This document shows, one piece after another, positions 56,543 to 64,000 of a stretch of DNA of 64,000 nucleotides. The position numbers were made by a program, and so were the translations under genes. Source of the DNA: Arthrobacter globiformis NBRC 12137 (GTDB taxonomy: Bacteria > Actinomycetota > Actinomycetes > Actinomycetales > Micrococcaceae); assembly GCF_000238915.1 (NCBI RefSeq), contig NZ_BAEG01000118.1:53293-117292 (forward strand). Direction: 5' to 3'. The notes below the pieces were generated by a model. The model made no database searches, had not been told where the DNA came from, and saw nothing but the letters and a program-made list of their open reading frames with translations. Numbering within the stretch: position 1 is the first letter of the stretch; each line of letters begins with the position of its first letter.

Positions 56543-57448
56543 ATGAGGTATGACTTGAACGCCAACGCCGCCGGCCTGGAGCCCGGCACGGAAACCGGCG
56601 CGGGTCCCGCCACCCATGCGTGGCTCGGCGACGCGCTTCCGGACCTTCCGCTGTCCAAGGCCCAGAGCCGCGTGGTCGATGTGATTGCGCGCAACCCGCA
56701 GCTTTCCTCGTACGCAGACATCGCAGAGATCGCCCAGCGGGCCGACGTCAACAATTCGACAGTGGTCCGCGCGGCCCAGCACCTGGGCTACCGGGGATGG
56801 CCGGACCTCCAGCGGGAACTGCGGTCCCGCTATCTGGTGATGATCTCCACCGAGGACACCCTGACCGAGCACGGGGAACACCGCAGTCCCCTGCATGATG
56901 CGCTCAACCACGACATCGAGAACCTGCGCCTGACCCTGGACTCCAACACGGCCGACGACGCGGAGGCGGCCATCGCCACCATGGCGGCGGCCAAGTCCAT
57001 CATCGTCCTGGGGCTGGGCTCGTTCGCCGGCCCCGCCAGCGTGATGGCCCATCTGGGCTCGACCATGGGATACCCCATTACCCTCGAGAACCGCGGCGCG
57101 GTCCACCTCGCCTCCAGCGCCAACGCCTTGGGCCCCGGGGATGTCCTGGTGGTCATCAACATGTGGCGCTCGATGCGGCAGATCATCGTCACCGCCGAAG
57201 CCGCAAAACAGGCGGGCGCCAAGGTCGTCGCCATCAGCGATATGCGCCGCGGCCGCCTGGCGGCCGTCGCCGACCACCTGCTGGTGGTGGCGTCGGAAGG
57301 CATCTCCTTCTTCCAGTCCGTCACCGCCGCAAACTCACTGGTCTACGGCCTGCTCGCGGGCATGGAGGCCGCGCACCCCGAGCGCAGCCGTGCAGCCATC
57401 CGGCGCACCCAGCAGCTGTGGAAAGACCTCGACATCTACCTCGACTGA
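56543..57448 (+). CDS. RpiR-family (HTH-SIS) regulator
   Basis: The protein has 301 residues from ATG 56543; a TTG at 56555 behind GAGG is another possible start. The N-terminal HTH reads LSKAQSRVVDVIARNPQLSSYADIAEIAQRADVNNSTVVRAAQHLG; the SIS domain begins at about 120 (AAKSIIVLGLGSFAGPASVMAHLG) and includes GDVLVVINMWRSMRQII and AISDMRRGRLAAVADH. SIS domains bind phosphosugars or other small acids. It heads a plus-strand operon of four metabolic genes and probably controls it. Confidence 0.9.
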   Translation: MRYDLNANAAGLEPGTETGAGPATHAWLGDALPDLPLSKAQSRVVDVIARNPQLSSYADIAEIAQRADVNNSTVVRAAQHLGYRGWPDLQRELRSRYLVMISTEDTLTEHGEHRSPLHDALNHDIENLRLTLDSNTADDAEAAIATMAAAKSIIVLGLGSFAGPASVMAHLGSTMGYPITLENRGAVHLASSANALGPGDVLVVINMWRSMRQIIVTAEAAKQAGAKVVAISDMRRGRLAAVADHLLVVASEGISFFQSVTAANSLVYGLLAGMEAAHPERSRAAIRRTQQLWKDLDIYLD

Positions 57449-57496
57449 CCTGCAGCTCCCGCGACTGCACCACCTACCCCTTCCAGGAGCACCTTC

Positions 57497-58432
57497 ATGA
57501 ACACCAGCACCGAACGCCGCATCGCCGTCATCGGCCTCGGCTCCATGGGCGGAGCGATGGCAGCCACGCTCCACAACACCGGCTGGGACGTCACCGGCTT
57601 CGACCCCTCTGAGGCGGCACGGACCGCCGCGTCCGGCACCGGCATCGCCATCACCGCCAGCGTCGAGGATCTCGCCGGCACCCCCTACGCGGTACTCTCA
57701 CTGCCCGCGGCCAGCGTCGTCGAGTCCACGGTTCCGCAGCTCCTTGCGTCCCCCGGAACCGTCGCAATCATCGACACCACCACTTCCGAGCCGGCAACGA
57801 GCAAGCAGATGGCCGAACTCGCTGAAGCGCAAGGCGCAGCGTTCGTGGATGCCCCGGTCTCGGGCGGCCGCGACGGCGCAGCAACCGGAACCTTGAGCGC
57901 CTTCGTCGGGGCGACCGATGCGGCCCTTGCCGCCGCCGAGCCCGTCCTGCTGGCACTCACCGGCGGCAGGTACAACCACATCGGCGGGCCCGGCAGCGGC
58001 AACGTCGTCAAGCTCCTCAACAACGTCCTGGCCGCGGCCAACCTCGTCTCGGTTGGCGAGGCCCTGGGAGTCGCCAAGGCCTATGGCATTGATCCGGCCA
58101 CGGCGGCAGCAAGCATCAGCGGCGCCTCCGGCGGCAGCAAAGTCTCCGCAGCCATGTATCCGAACTGGGTGCTCTCCGGTACCCACGACTCCGGTTTTTC
58201 GCTCGGGCTCATGGCGCGCGACGCCGCACTCGCCGTCGACGTCGCCGCCCGGATCGGAGAACATCCGGCACTGCTGGCCGCCGTCGCCGGCCAATGGCAG
58301 GAAGCGCTGGCCGTCCTCGGACCGCGCGCGGATTTCACCGAGATCGCGCGGACCGTCGCCCCGGCCGTCACCCCCGCTGGAGCCCCCGCGGGTGCACCGG
58401 AAAGCACAAACGACACCACCGCCGTCGTCTGA
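57497..58432 (+). CDS. 3-hydroxyisobutyrate-dehydrogenase-family oxidoreductase
   Basis: The protein has 311 residues behind CAGGAGC. The NAD(P) loop is IAVIGLGSMGGAMAATL; APVSGGRDGAATGTLSAFVG is the substrate-binding signature, and Lys in GNVVKLLNNV (about 171) is the catalytic lysine. The C-terminal domain carries FSLGLMARDAALAVDV. Beta-hydroxyacid dehydrogenases act on 3-hydroxyisobutyrate, tartronate semialdehyde and similar compounds. It is followed by ALDH, so hydroxy to aldehyde to acid in two steps is likely. Confidence 0.92.
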   Translation: MNTSTERRIAVIGLGSMGGAMAATLHNTGWDVTGFDPSEAARTAASGTGIAITASVEDLAGTPYAVLSLPAASVVESTVPQLLASPGTVAIIDTTTSEPATSKQMAELAEAQGAAFVDAPVSGGRDGAATGTLSAFVGATDAALAAAEPVLLALTGGRYNHIGGPGSGNVVKLLNNVLAAANLVSVGEALGVAKAYGIDPATAAASISGASGGSKVSAAMYPNWVLSGTHDSGFSLGLMARDAALAVDVAARIGEHPALLAAVAGQWQEALAVLGPRADFTEIARTVAPAVTPAGAPAGAPESTNDTTAVV

Positions 58433-58477
58433 CTGACCCCGAAGCAAACGACTCAGAGAACAAAGAGGATCATCACA

Positions 58478-60025
58478 TTGAGCGCCACCACAGCACCCAC
58501 TTCCTCGTCAGCGGCCACCGCGCGGGCGGTCCTGGACGCAGCGTTCCCCAAAGGGCTCGGAGCATTCCTTGACGGCAGGACTGTCCCCGGCAGCGGCGAG
58601 GGCATCACCCTCACCGCCGCGGCGACGGGCGAACCGTTCGCCACCTACGCCGACCCCGGCACCGAGGGCGCCGACGCCATCCTGGAAAGCTCAGTCGCCG
58701 GGGCAAGAACCTGGGGCGAAATGAACGGGTTCGAACGGGCCGCCATCCTGCGCAACGTCAGCCGCACAGTGGAAGCACACGCGGAGGAGCTGGCCATCCT
58801 CGAGTCCGCCACCACCGGAAAGCCCATCCGCGACGCCCGGGTGGAGGCCGCCAAGGTCGCCGAGATGTTCGGCTACTACGCAGGTTGGGCGGACAAACTG
58901 ACAGGCCAGACCATCCCCGTTCCCGGCCCGTGGCACACGTACACGGAACGCGTCCCCTGGGGCGTCGTCGTCGCCATCACACCCTGGAACGCGCCGCTGT
59001 TCACCGCCGGCTGGAATTCCGCGGCTCCGCTGGCCGCGGGCAACGCCGTGATCATCAAGCCCAGCGAATTCACACCGGCCTCCAGTGTCCGGCTGGCGCA
59101 GCTGGCGCACGAGGCCGGCCTGCCTGCAGGCGTGTTCAACGTGGCCACGGGGCTGGGTCAGACCGTCGGCGCGGCACTTACGAGCGACCGGCGCGTCGGC
59201 AAGGTCAGCTTCATCGGCTCCGTCCCCACCGGGCGCCGGGTTGCCGTCGCTGCCGCGCAGGCCGGCATTCCCGCGCTGCTGGAACTCGGCGGCAAGAGCG
59301 CCAACATTGTGTTCGCGGACGCGGACCTGGAACGCGCCGCCGACGGCGCCATCGCCGCGATCTTCTCCGGCGCCGGGCAGTCCTGCGTGGCCGGGTCGCG
59401 GCTCCTGGTGGAGCGCAGCGTGCACGCCCGGTTCGTGGAGCTGGTCGCGCAAAAGGCAGCCCGCTTGCGCGTCGGCGACCCGCTGAGCGCGGACACCGAA
59501 GTGGGCCCCATCATCACGGCGCAGCAGTTCGCCACCGTCACCTCGCTCATCGAGGCCGGAATGAACGACGGCGGACGCCGGGTCACGGGCGGAACGCTTC
59601 CCGACGCCCTGGCCGGGTCGTCGCTGGCCGGCGGCCACTGGGTGATGCCCACCCTGCTCGACGGCGTGACGCCGCAGAACCGCCTGGAAACCACGGAAGT
59701 CTTCGGACCCGTCGTCGGAGCCGACGCCTTCGACACGGAGGCCGAGGCGATTGCCCGGGCCAACAACACCAACTTCGGCCTGGCGGGCGCGGTATGGACC
59801 TCGGACGTTTCCCGTGCCCACCACGTGGCACGCCAGGTGAAGGCCGGCACATTCTGGATCAACTCCTACAAGACCATCCACGTGGCCGTCCCGTTCGGCG
59901 GCTTCGGGGACTCCGGCCACGGCCGCTCCTCCGGCCCGGGCGTCCTGGACGAGTACACGCAGACCAAAGCAGTCTGGGTGCCGACCCGTGCAGCGGGCGC
60001 CCCCTTCCCGTCCCTCTCCTACTAG
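58478..60025 (+). CDS. NAD(P)-dependent aldehyde dehydrogenase
   Basis: The TTG start at 58478 behind AGAGGATC gives 515 residues. VAITPWNAPLFTAGWNSAAPLAAGN, then ELGGKSANIVF with catalytic Glu (about 269) and GAGQSCVAGSR with catalytic Cys (about 303), complete the ALDH active site. PFGGFGDSGHGRSSGPGVLDEYTQTKAVW closes the fold. It oxidises the aldehyde produced by the preceding dehydrogenase or released by the following amidohydrolase. The next gene begins 7 bases later. Confidence 0.95.
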   Translation: MSATTAPTSSSAATARAVLDAAFPKGLGAFLDGRTVPGSGEGITLTAAATGEPFATYADPGTEGADAILESSVAGARTWGEMNGFERAAILRNVSRTVEAHAEELAILESATTGKPIRDARVEAAKVAEMFGYYAGWADKLTGQTIPVPGPWHTYTERVPWGVVVAITPWNAPLFTAGWNSAAPLAAGNAVIIKPSEFTPASSVRLAQLAHEAGLPAGVFNVATGLGQTVGAALTSDRRVGKVSFIGSVPTGRRVAVAAAQAGIPALLELGGKSANIVFADADLERAADGAIAAIFSGAGQSCVAGSRLLVERSVHARFVELVAQKAARLRVGDPLSADTEVGPIITAQQFATVTSLIEAGMNDGGRRVTGGTLPDALAGSSLAGGHWVMPTLLDGVTPQNRLETTEVFGPVVGADAFDTEAEAIARANNTNFGLAGAVWTSDVSRAHHVARQVKAGTFWINSYKTIHVAVPFGGFGDSGHGRSSGPGVLDEYTQTKAVWVPTRAAGAPFPSLSY

Positions 60026-60032
60026 GGCAGGC

Positions 60033-61253
60033 ATGATCATGGAACCGACAGAAGCACCGGCCCTCCGCGCCGCCCTGGCCGAAGGCGTCAGCAAGTGGAA
60101 ACCGCGGGCACTGGCCATCGCACAGCAAATCCACGCCCTCAAGGAGGTGTCCTTCGAGGAGGTCCACTCGGCGGGGGCGGCTGCAGACCTGCTGGCCGAG
60201 GGCGGCTTCGAGGTGGAACGCGGAACCGGCGGGCTCCCCACGGCCTTCACCGCCAGCGCCGGCAGCGGCGAACTGACGGTGGCCCTGTGCGTGGAATACG
60301 ACGCGCTGCCCGACATCGGGCACGCCTGCGGGCACAACCTGATCGCCGGCGCCTCCGTCGCCGCCGCCCTGGCGCTGCGGCCCTTCGTCGACGAGCTGGG
60401 CATCACCCTGAAGACCATTGGAACACCCGCCGAGGAACATGGCGGCGGCAAGGCGCTCCTGCTGGAACGCGGCGCTTTCGACGGCGTCAGCCTGGCCCTG
60501 ATGGTTCATCCCGTCCAGGACGGGGTGACGTACAACCCCGCCGGCACCAGCGCCCAGGCTGTGGGCCGGTACCGGGCGACGTTCACGGGAAAAGCCGCCC
60601 ATGCCGCGGCCGCCCCGCACCAGGGCGTGAACGCCGCGGACGCCGCCGTGCTGAGCCAGGTGGCCGTCGGACTCCTGCGCCAACAGATCCCCGGCGACCA
60701 CCGCATCGCCATGTATGTCGCAGAGGCCGGCCATGTCACCAACATCATTCCGGAACGCGCGGTGGTGGAGTTTGAATGCCGGGCCTTCACGCTGAAGGAA
60801 TACGAAGTGCTGCTGGAGCGCGTCCGCCGCTGCTTTGAGGGGGCCGCACTGGCAACCGGCGCCACGCTGGCCATCGAGGACACGGAACCGCTCTACGCGC
60901 CGCTGATCCAGGACGACGCCCTGGCGGCGCATTGGACCGAGGCCATGGACGTGTTTGGCAAGGACACCTCGCCCTCGGCCGGCATCAGCGGCGGCTCCAC
61001 GGACATGGGCAACATCTCCCAGGTCATCCCGAGCCTGCATCCCTGGCTGAGCATTCCCGGCGCGGACGTCCCCATCCACTCCCACGCCTTTGCCGCACTG
61101 GCAGACTCCCCGGAGGCCTATGCCGTGATGTTCGAGGCAGCCACCGCGCTGTCCTGGACAGTCGCCGCAGCGGCCACCACCCCCACCGAAAGGGCACGCC
61201 TGATCAAAGCGGCCTACCGCCGTCAGACGGACACACAGGAAGGCACACCATGA
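60033..61253 (+). CDS. M20-family amidohydrolase
   Basis: The protein has 406 residues from ATG 60033 (60039 possible) behind AGGGCAGG. VALCVEYDALPDIGHACGHNLI holds the metal-binding Asp and His; PAEEHGGGKALLL provides the catalytic Glu pair; GKAAHAAAAPHQGVNAADAAVL marks the dimerisation domain. This pattern matches the AbgA/AbgB, N-acyl-amino-acid amidohydrolase branch, which removes acyl or aminobenzoyl groups. Its stop is overlapped by the DUF3100 start (ATGA), so the transporter-like protein and hydrolase are coupled. Confidence 0.92.
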   Translation: MIMEPTEAPALRAALAEGVSKWKPRALAIAQQIHALKEVSFEEVHSAGAAADLLAEGGFEVERGTGGLPTAFTASAGSGELTVALCVEYDALPDIGHACGHNLIAGASVAAALALRPFVDELGITLKTIGTPAEEHGGGKALLLERGAFDGVSLALMVHPVQDGVTYNPAGTSAQAVGRYRATFTGKAAHAAAAPHQGVNAADAAVLSQVAVGLLRQQIPGDHRIAMYVAEAGHVTNIIPERAVVEFECRAFTLKEYEVLLERVRRCFEGAALATGATLAIEDTEPLYAPLIQDDALAAHWTEAMDVFGKDTSPSAGISGGSTDMGNISQVIPSLHPWLSIPGADVPIHSHAFAALADSPEAYAVMFEAATALSWTVAAAATTPTERARLIKAAYRRQTDTQEGTP

Positions 61254-62662
61254 GCACCAGCACAACTCCCGCGCGGACAGACAAGGCCGGCACCCGGCTC
61301 ACGCTTCCCATCGCCGCGCTGGCCTTCGTCATTGCGCTGGCGGTCCAGCTGATCGGCCAGGCCAAGATCGACGTCGGCATCGGCGCGATCGTCATCTTCC
61401 CCATGGTCTGGGGCCTCATCCTCGGCCTGCTGGTCTCGGTCCAGAAATTCAAGCCGCTGGGCCTGGACCTGCAGCGGGTCGCCGCCGCCCTGGTCGGTGT
61501 GGCCGTGCTGCTCCTGGTGGCCAGGCTGGCTTTCAACATCGGGCCCAGCCTTCCCACCCTGCTCAAGGCAGGCCCGGCGCTGCTGCTGCAGGAGGTGGGC
61601 CACCTGCTGGGCACCATTGCGCTGGCGCTTCCGCTGGCCGTGCTGCTCCGCATGGGCAAGGCGACAGTCGGAGCCACGTTCTCCCTTGACCGCGAACCGT
61701 CCTTCGCCATGGTCTCCGAAAAGTACGGGCCCGACTCCGACCAGTACCGCGGCGTCCTGGCCATGTACGTTTTCGGCACCCTGTTCGGCGCCGTCTACAT
61801 CACGCTGCTGACCTCGCTCGTGTCCAACTGGAAGATCTTCGACCCCCTGGCCCTGGCCATGGGCGCAGGCGTCGGGTCCGGTTCCATGATGGCGGCGTCC
61901 TCCGCCAGCATCATCGCCGCCTACCCCGGCGACCAGGAGGCCATCCTGGGCATGGCGGCCATCTCCAACCTGATCACCACCATTCTGGGCGTCTACGTCG
62001 GCATCTACCTCGCCCTGCCGCTGGCGGACCGTTTCTACCGGGTCCTCACCCGCAGGCAGACGCGCGAAGAGGCTGCAGTCACGGCCGGCGCCCCGGCCCA
62101 GGGTGGGGACGCCCAGCGCCGCGGCGCCGGCGCGGACACCGAACTCGCCGGCGCGGACGCCAGGGACGCCGCGCAGGCGGAGGAAAACCGCCGCTTCCGC
62201 GAACGGGTCGCCGAATCGTCGGCGGCCATGCACCTTCCGCTGTGGCTGTCCCTCTCGGTCCTGACCGTCCTCGGCATCGGCACGGCCTCGATCGCGGCCA
62301 AGGGATTCAGCCTGACCATCGTCGCCGGGTACGCGATCATGCTGGCCCTCGTCCTGGTCAGTATCGCCCTGGCCAAGCTTACAAAGAAGATCTCGGCCAT
62401 CGTCTACATCACCACCATCGGCGCCTACATCTCCAGTCCCTGGTTCTTCGGCGCCGCGGCACTCAACGGCCCCATCAAGTCGGTGGACTTCCTCTCGATC
62501 GCCACGGTCATGCTGACGCTCGCCGGCCTGTCCCTGGGCAAGGACATTCCACTGCTGAAAAACATCGGCTGGAAGATCATTCCGGTGGGCCTGGTGGCAG
62601 TCACCGCATCGTTCCTGCTGTCCACCGTGATCGCGGAGTTCGCACTCGGACTCTGGCATTAA
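61250..62662 (+). CDS. DUF3100 membrane protein (probable transporter)
   Basis: The protein has 470 residues from ATG 61250, behind GGAAGGC. About ten to twelve membrane segments flank a hydrophilic loop of about 70 residues in the middle (RRQTREEAAVTAGAPAQGGD onward). Phrases such as GVGSGSMMAASSASIIAAYPGDQEAILGMAA and ISNLITTILGVYVGIYLALPL typify DUF3100. Tight pairing with M20 hydrolases is known for this family, suggesting import of the hydrolase substrate or export of a product (inference). It is the last gene of the RpiR operon. Confidence 0.85.
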   Translation: MSTSTTPARTDKAGTRLTLPIAALAFVIALAVQLIGQAKIDVGIGAIVIFPMVWGLILGLLVSVQKFKPLGLDLQRVAAALVGVAVLLLVARLAFNIGPSLPTLLKAGPALLLQEVGHLLGTIALALPLAVLLRMGKATVGATFSLDREPSFAMVSEKYGPDSDQYRGVLAMYVFGTLFGAVYITLLTSLVSNWKIFDPLALAMGAGVGSGSMMAASSASIIAAYPGDQEAILGMAAISNLITTILGVYVGIYLALPLADRFYRVLTRRQTREEAAVTAGAPAQGGDAQRRGAGADTELAGADARDAAQAEENRRFRERVAESSAAMHLPLWLSLSVLTVLGIGTASIAAKGFSLTIVAGYAIMLALVLVSIALAKLTKKISAIVYITTIGAYISSPWFFGAAALNGPIKSVDFLSIATVMLTLAGLSLGKDIPLLKNIGWKIIPVGLVAVTASFLLSTVIAEFALGLWH

Positions 62663-62692
62663 GCCTTTGGCATTACGCCTCTGGCACTAACC
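62651..62692. repeat. Three tandem imperfect 14-base repeats over the DUF3100 stop
   Basis: CTCTGGCATTAAGC, CTTTGGCATTACGC and CTCTGGCACTAACC follow one another, the first holding the stop codon. This is probably slippage at the gene end. Confidence 0.6.
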
Positions 62693-62703
62693 GCTGACGC
62701 ACA

Positions 62704-62751
62704 AAAGGAAGCGGACGACGGCGGGACCTCCCGCCGTCGTCCGCTTCCTTT
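62704..62751. terminator. Perfect 22-bp hairpin terminator, GACGACGGCGGG family
   Basis: AAAGGAAGCGGACGACGG.. (62704-62725) and its complement (62730-62751) enclose ACCT. It ends the RpiR operon. Confidence 0.9.
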
Positions 62752-63006
62752 GCATTTGGCTCTTGTCAGTGCACCCGGTACATGAGATGGTGCGGCCAGC
62801 CGGACTTTCGGCCGCGCCGGATGTTTGACAGTGCCGGATGTTTGGCAGCACAGCGCGGCACCCCAAACGGCGCCGCCGTCAGGGGACATGACCGTACAAA
62901 CATGGCCCCATAGATTCGGGCACCCGGTCGCAGCACTGGCACCGCCACAGGCGACGCAGGACGCCACGCTTCCGTTCACCACACCCTTTATCCAAGGAAG
63001 AACCTG
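62752..63006. other. Promoter region of the secreted protein, with tandem 17-base repeat
   Basis: GCCGGATGTTTGACAGT (62816-62832) is followed at once by GCCGGATGTTTGGCAGC (62833-62849), 15 of 17 matching. TTGACA lies within the first copy and may be a -35 box. No gene was seen here. Confidence 0.45.
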
Positions 63007-63459
63007 ATGTTAGGCACCAAAAGCCGCCTCGCCGCCGTCGCACTCGCCGCCTGCCTCATGGGCATCGCCGCCCCCGCCCACGCAGCCCCCGCGGCGCTCG
63101 TCACCGCGGGACCCGGAATCCTCGTCGCCGACGGCGCCGCCGTCGATATTCCAGTGACCTTCGTCTGCGACACCGACCCCACCCTGCTCATCGCCGTGCC
63201 CGTCATCCAGCTCACCCAAAGGGTCAGCGACGGACGGATCGCCGGCGGCATCGGAAACGAACAGCTCAGCTGCACCCGGCAGGCCCAGACTGTCACCATC
63301 CGAGTGGTTCCCAACGTGATGGCGTTCAACGAGGGCACGGCCGCAGCTACTGTCGTTCTGCAAAGCTGCAACGCGCAGTTCCAGTGCTCCGCCGAAATCA
63401 TCAACACCGAACTTAAACTCGCCAAGGGCGCGGGAACCGGGATCCTGCCCCAGAGGTAG
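63007..63459 (+). CDS. Small secreted protein of unknown function, 150 residues
   Basis: ATG 63007 follows AAGGAAG. Residues 1-26 form a Sec signal peptide: a short positive start, LAAVALAACLMGIAAPAHA, and cleavage after AHA. The mature part is of beta type (PAALVTAGPGILVADGAAVD), with four Cys (in VCDTD, LSCTR, QSCNAQFQCS) that may form two disulfides. It has no membrane anchor. No family is recognised; the exported, compact form suggests a wall or extracellular role. Its stop is 2 bases from the convergent gluconokinase stop. Confidence 0.8.
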   Translation: MLGTKSRLAAVALAACLMGIAAPAHAAPAALVTAGPGILVADGAAVDIPVTFVCDTDPTLLIAVPVIQLTQRVSDGRIAGGIGNEQLSCTRQAQTVTIRVVPNVMAFNEGTAAATVVLQSCNAQFQCSAEIINTELKLAKGAGTGILPQR

Positions 63460-63461
63460 GG

Positions 63462-63974
63462 CTAGGAAAGTTCCAGCTCGCGGACGATGCCGTCCACCAG
63501 CGATGCCGGATCGCCGAGGATGTCCACGGGAATATGCACCTCATCGGCCCCCAGCGGCTCCAGCGTCGCAAGCTGGGAAGCCAGGAGGCTGCTGGGCATG
63601 TATTCGTGCGCCCTGCCGCTTATCCGGCCCGAAATGGTGGTTGCCTCGCCGGAAAGGTGGATGAACACCAGGTCAGGTGCGAAGCTGCGCAGCAGGTCCC
63701 GGTAGCTGCGCTTGAGCGCCGAGCAGGCGATGATGCGCGTGCCCGCTCCGTCGGCGGGTGTTGCCAGCGCCGCACCGATTTCGGCGAGCCAGGGCGCCCT
63801 GTCCTCGTCATTCAGCGGTGTGCCGCTTGCCATCTTGGCCTTGTTGGCAGCCGGATGAAAGTCGTCCCCGTCGAAGAAGGGCACGCCCAGGCGCTCGCCC
63901 AGCAGCGCGCCGACGGTCGACTTTCCGCAGCCTGAGACGCCCATGACAACCAGGGGCGGCAGGTTCGTGATCAT
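63462..63974 (-). CDS. gntK: Gluconokinase
   Basis: The protein has 170 residues from ATG 63974, behind GGAAAG; ATG 63989 is also in frame. Walker A GVSGCGKSTVGALLGERLG, followed by FFDGDDFHPAANKAKMASG (with the family's GDxxHP motif) and ACSALKRSYRDLLR, mark thermoresistant-type gluconokinase (GntK/IdnK), which makes 6-phosphogluconate from gluconate and ATP in the cytoplasm. SGRAHEYMPSSLLASQLATLE also fits. The upstream neighbour is outside the window. Confidence 0.95.
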   Translation of the reverse strand: MITNLPPLVVMGVSGCGKSTVGALLGERLGVPFFDGDDFHPAANKAKMASGTPLNDEDRAPWLAEIGAALATPADGAGTRIIACSALKRSYRDLLRSFAPDLVFIHLSGEATTISGRISGRAHEYMPSSLLASQLATLEPLGADEVHIPVDILGDPASLVDGIVRELELS

Positions 63975-64000
63975 TGTTGTTCTTTCCATGCGTGGCTCTA

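Noticed and set aside
17307..62751. Repeated GACGACGGCGGG units as a CRISPR-like or array element
   Set aside because: Copies are isolated, self-complementary and placed at gene ends, with no regular spacing or cas genes.
1..64000. tRNA, rRNA, insertion sequence, prophage or attachment site
   Set aside because: No cloverleaf, ribosomal, transposase or integrase signature was found on reading through the intergenic regions, but no covariance search could be run.

Overview
The window reads as chromosomal DNA of a high-GC actinobacterium, most likely a soil member of the Micrococcaceae (Arthrobacter/Pseudarthrobacter type). The basis is the strong third-position GC bias, frequent GTG/TTG starts, ATGA/GTGA gene overlaps, several apparently leaderless promoters, and the family mix (MHS transporters, GntR/IclR/LysR/RpiR regulators, DUF6221, DUF1992, actinobacterial GOLPH3). 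No rRNA, tRNA, phage, transposase, integrase or CRISPR array was seen. Taxonomy is inferred from style, not from a marker gene.

Layout. 1-4.1 kb: a multicopper oxidase cut by the window edge, a CorA channel, a cupin preceded by a short leader peptide and an intrinsic hairpin (probable attenuator), a class I glutamine amidotransferase and a GntR regulator. 4.2-8.5 kb: matC-like carrier, CaiB-type CoA transferase and a fused AccD/AccA-like carboxyltransferase, a compact candidate malonate route. 8.6-23.3 kb: mixed housekeeping and small genes: FMN reductase, Na+/H+ antiporter with a UBP-type zinc finger, ABC exporter, Nudix protein with a damaged phosphatase domain, DUF6221, HNH nuclease, DUF1992, F420-type NADP oxidoreductase, ASCH protein coupled to a 31-residue microprotein, LssY-domain protein, membrane-anchored matrixin-like protease, alanine-type aminotransferase.

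23.4-34.9 kb: two neighbouring catabolic modules, each with its own GntR regulator and a closely similar MHS transporter. The first has DUF2848 and a nitrilase-family hydrolase. The second has a DUF1445 hydro-lyase, PxpA, a PxpB-PxpC fusion and a biotin carboxylase-BCCP fusion; together these last three resemble a urea-carboxylase-like enzyme split over separate genes. Probable operators for both regulators are visible in the divergent promoters.

35-52.3 kb: SRPBCC/ArsR pair with a perfect palindrome over the arsR start codon, then a large redox catabolic region. A six-gene minus-strand operon (MHS transporter, Gfo/Idh/MocA dehydrogenase, OYE-type Fe-S flavoenzyme, TIM-barrel protein, aldo-keto reductase, KstD/fumarate-reductase-like flavoprotein) lies beside two tandem IclR regulators. 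A second MHS transporter, LysR, YciI-like protein, zinc alcohol dehydrogenase and second flavoprotein run on the plus strand. The substrate cannot be read from sequence.

52.4-64 kb: DM13 protein, PAS-GGDEF-EAL cyclic-di-GMP enzyme, GOLPH3-like protein, an RpiR-controlled operon (beta-hydroxyacid dehydrogenase, aldehyde dehydrogenase, M20 amidohydrolase, DUF3100 membrane protein), a small secreted protein and gluconokinase.

Gene ends are marked by dispersed hairpin families. The largest has the core GACGACGGCGGG and seven copies; a second carries TTGTACAGATAATGG-like arms in four copies.
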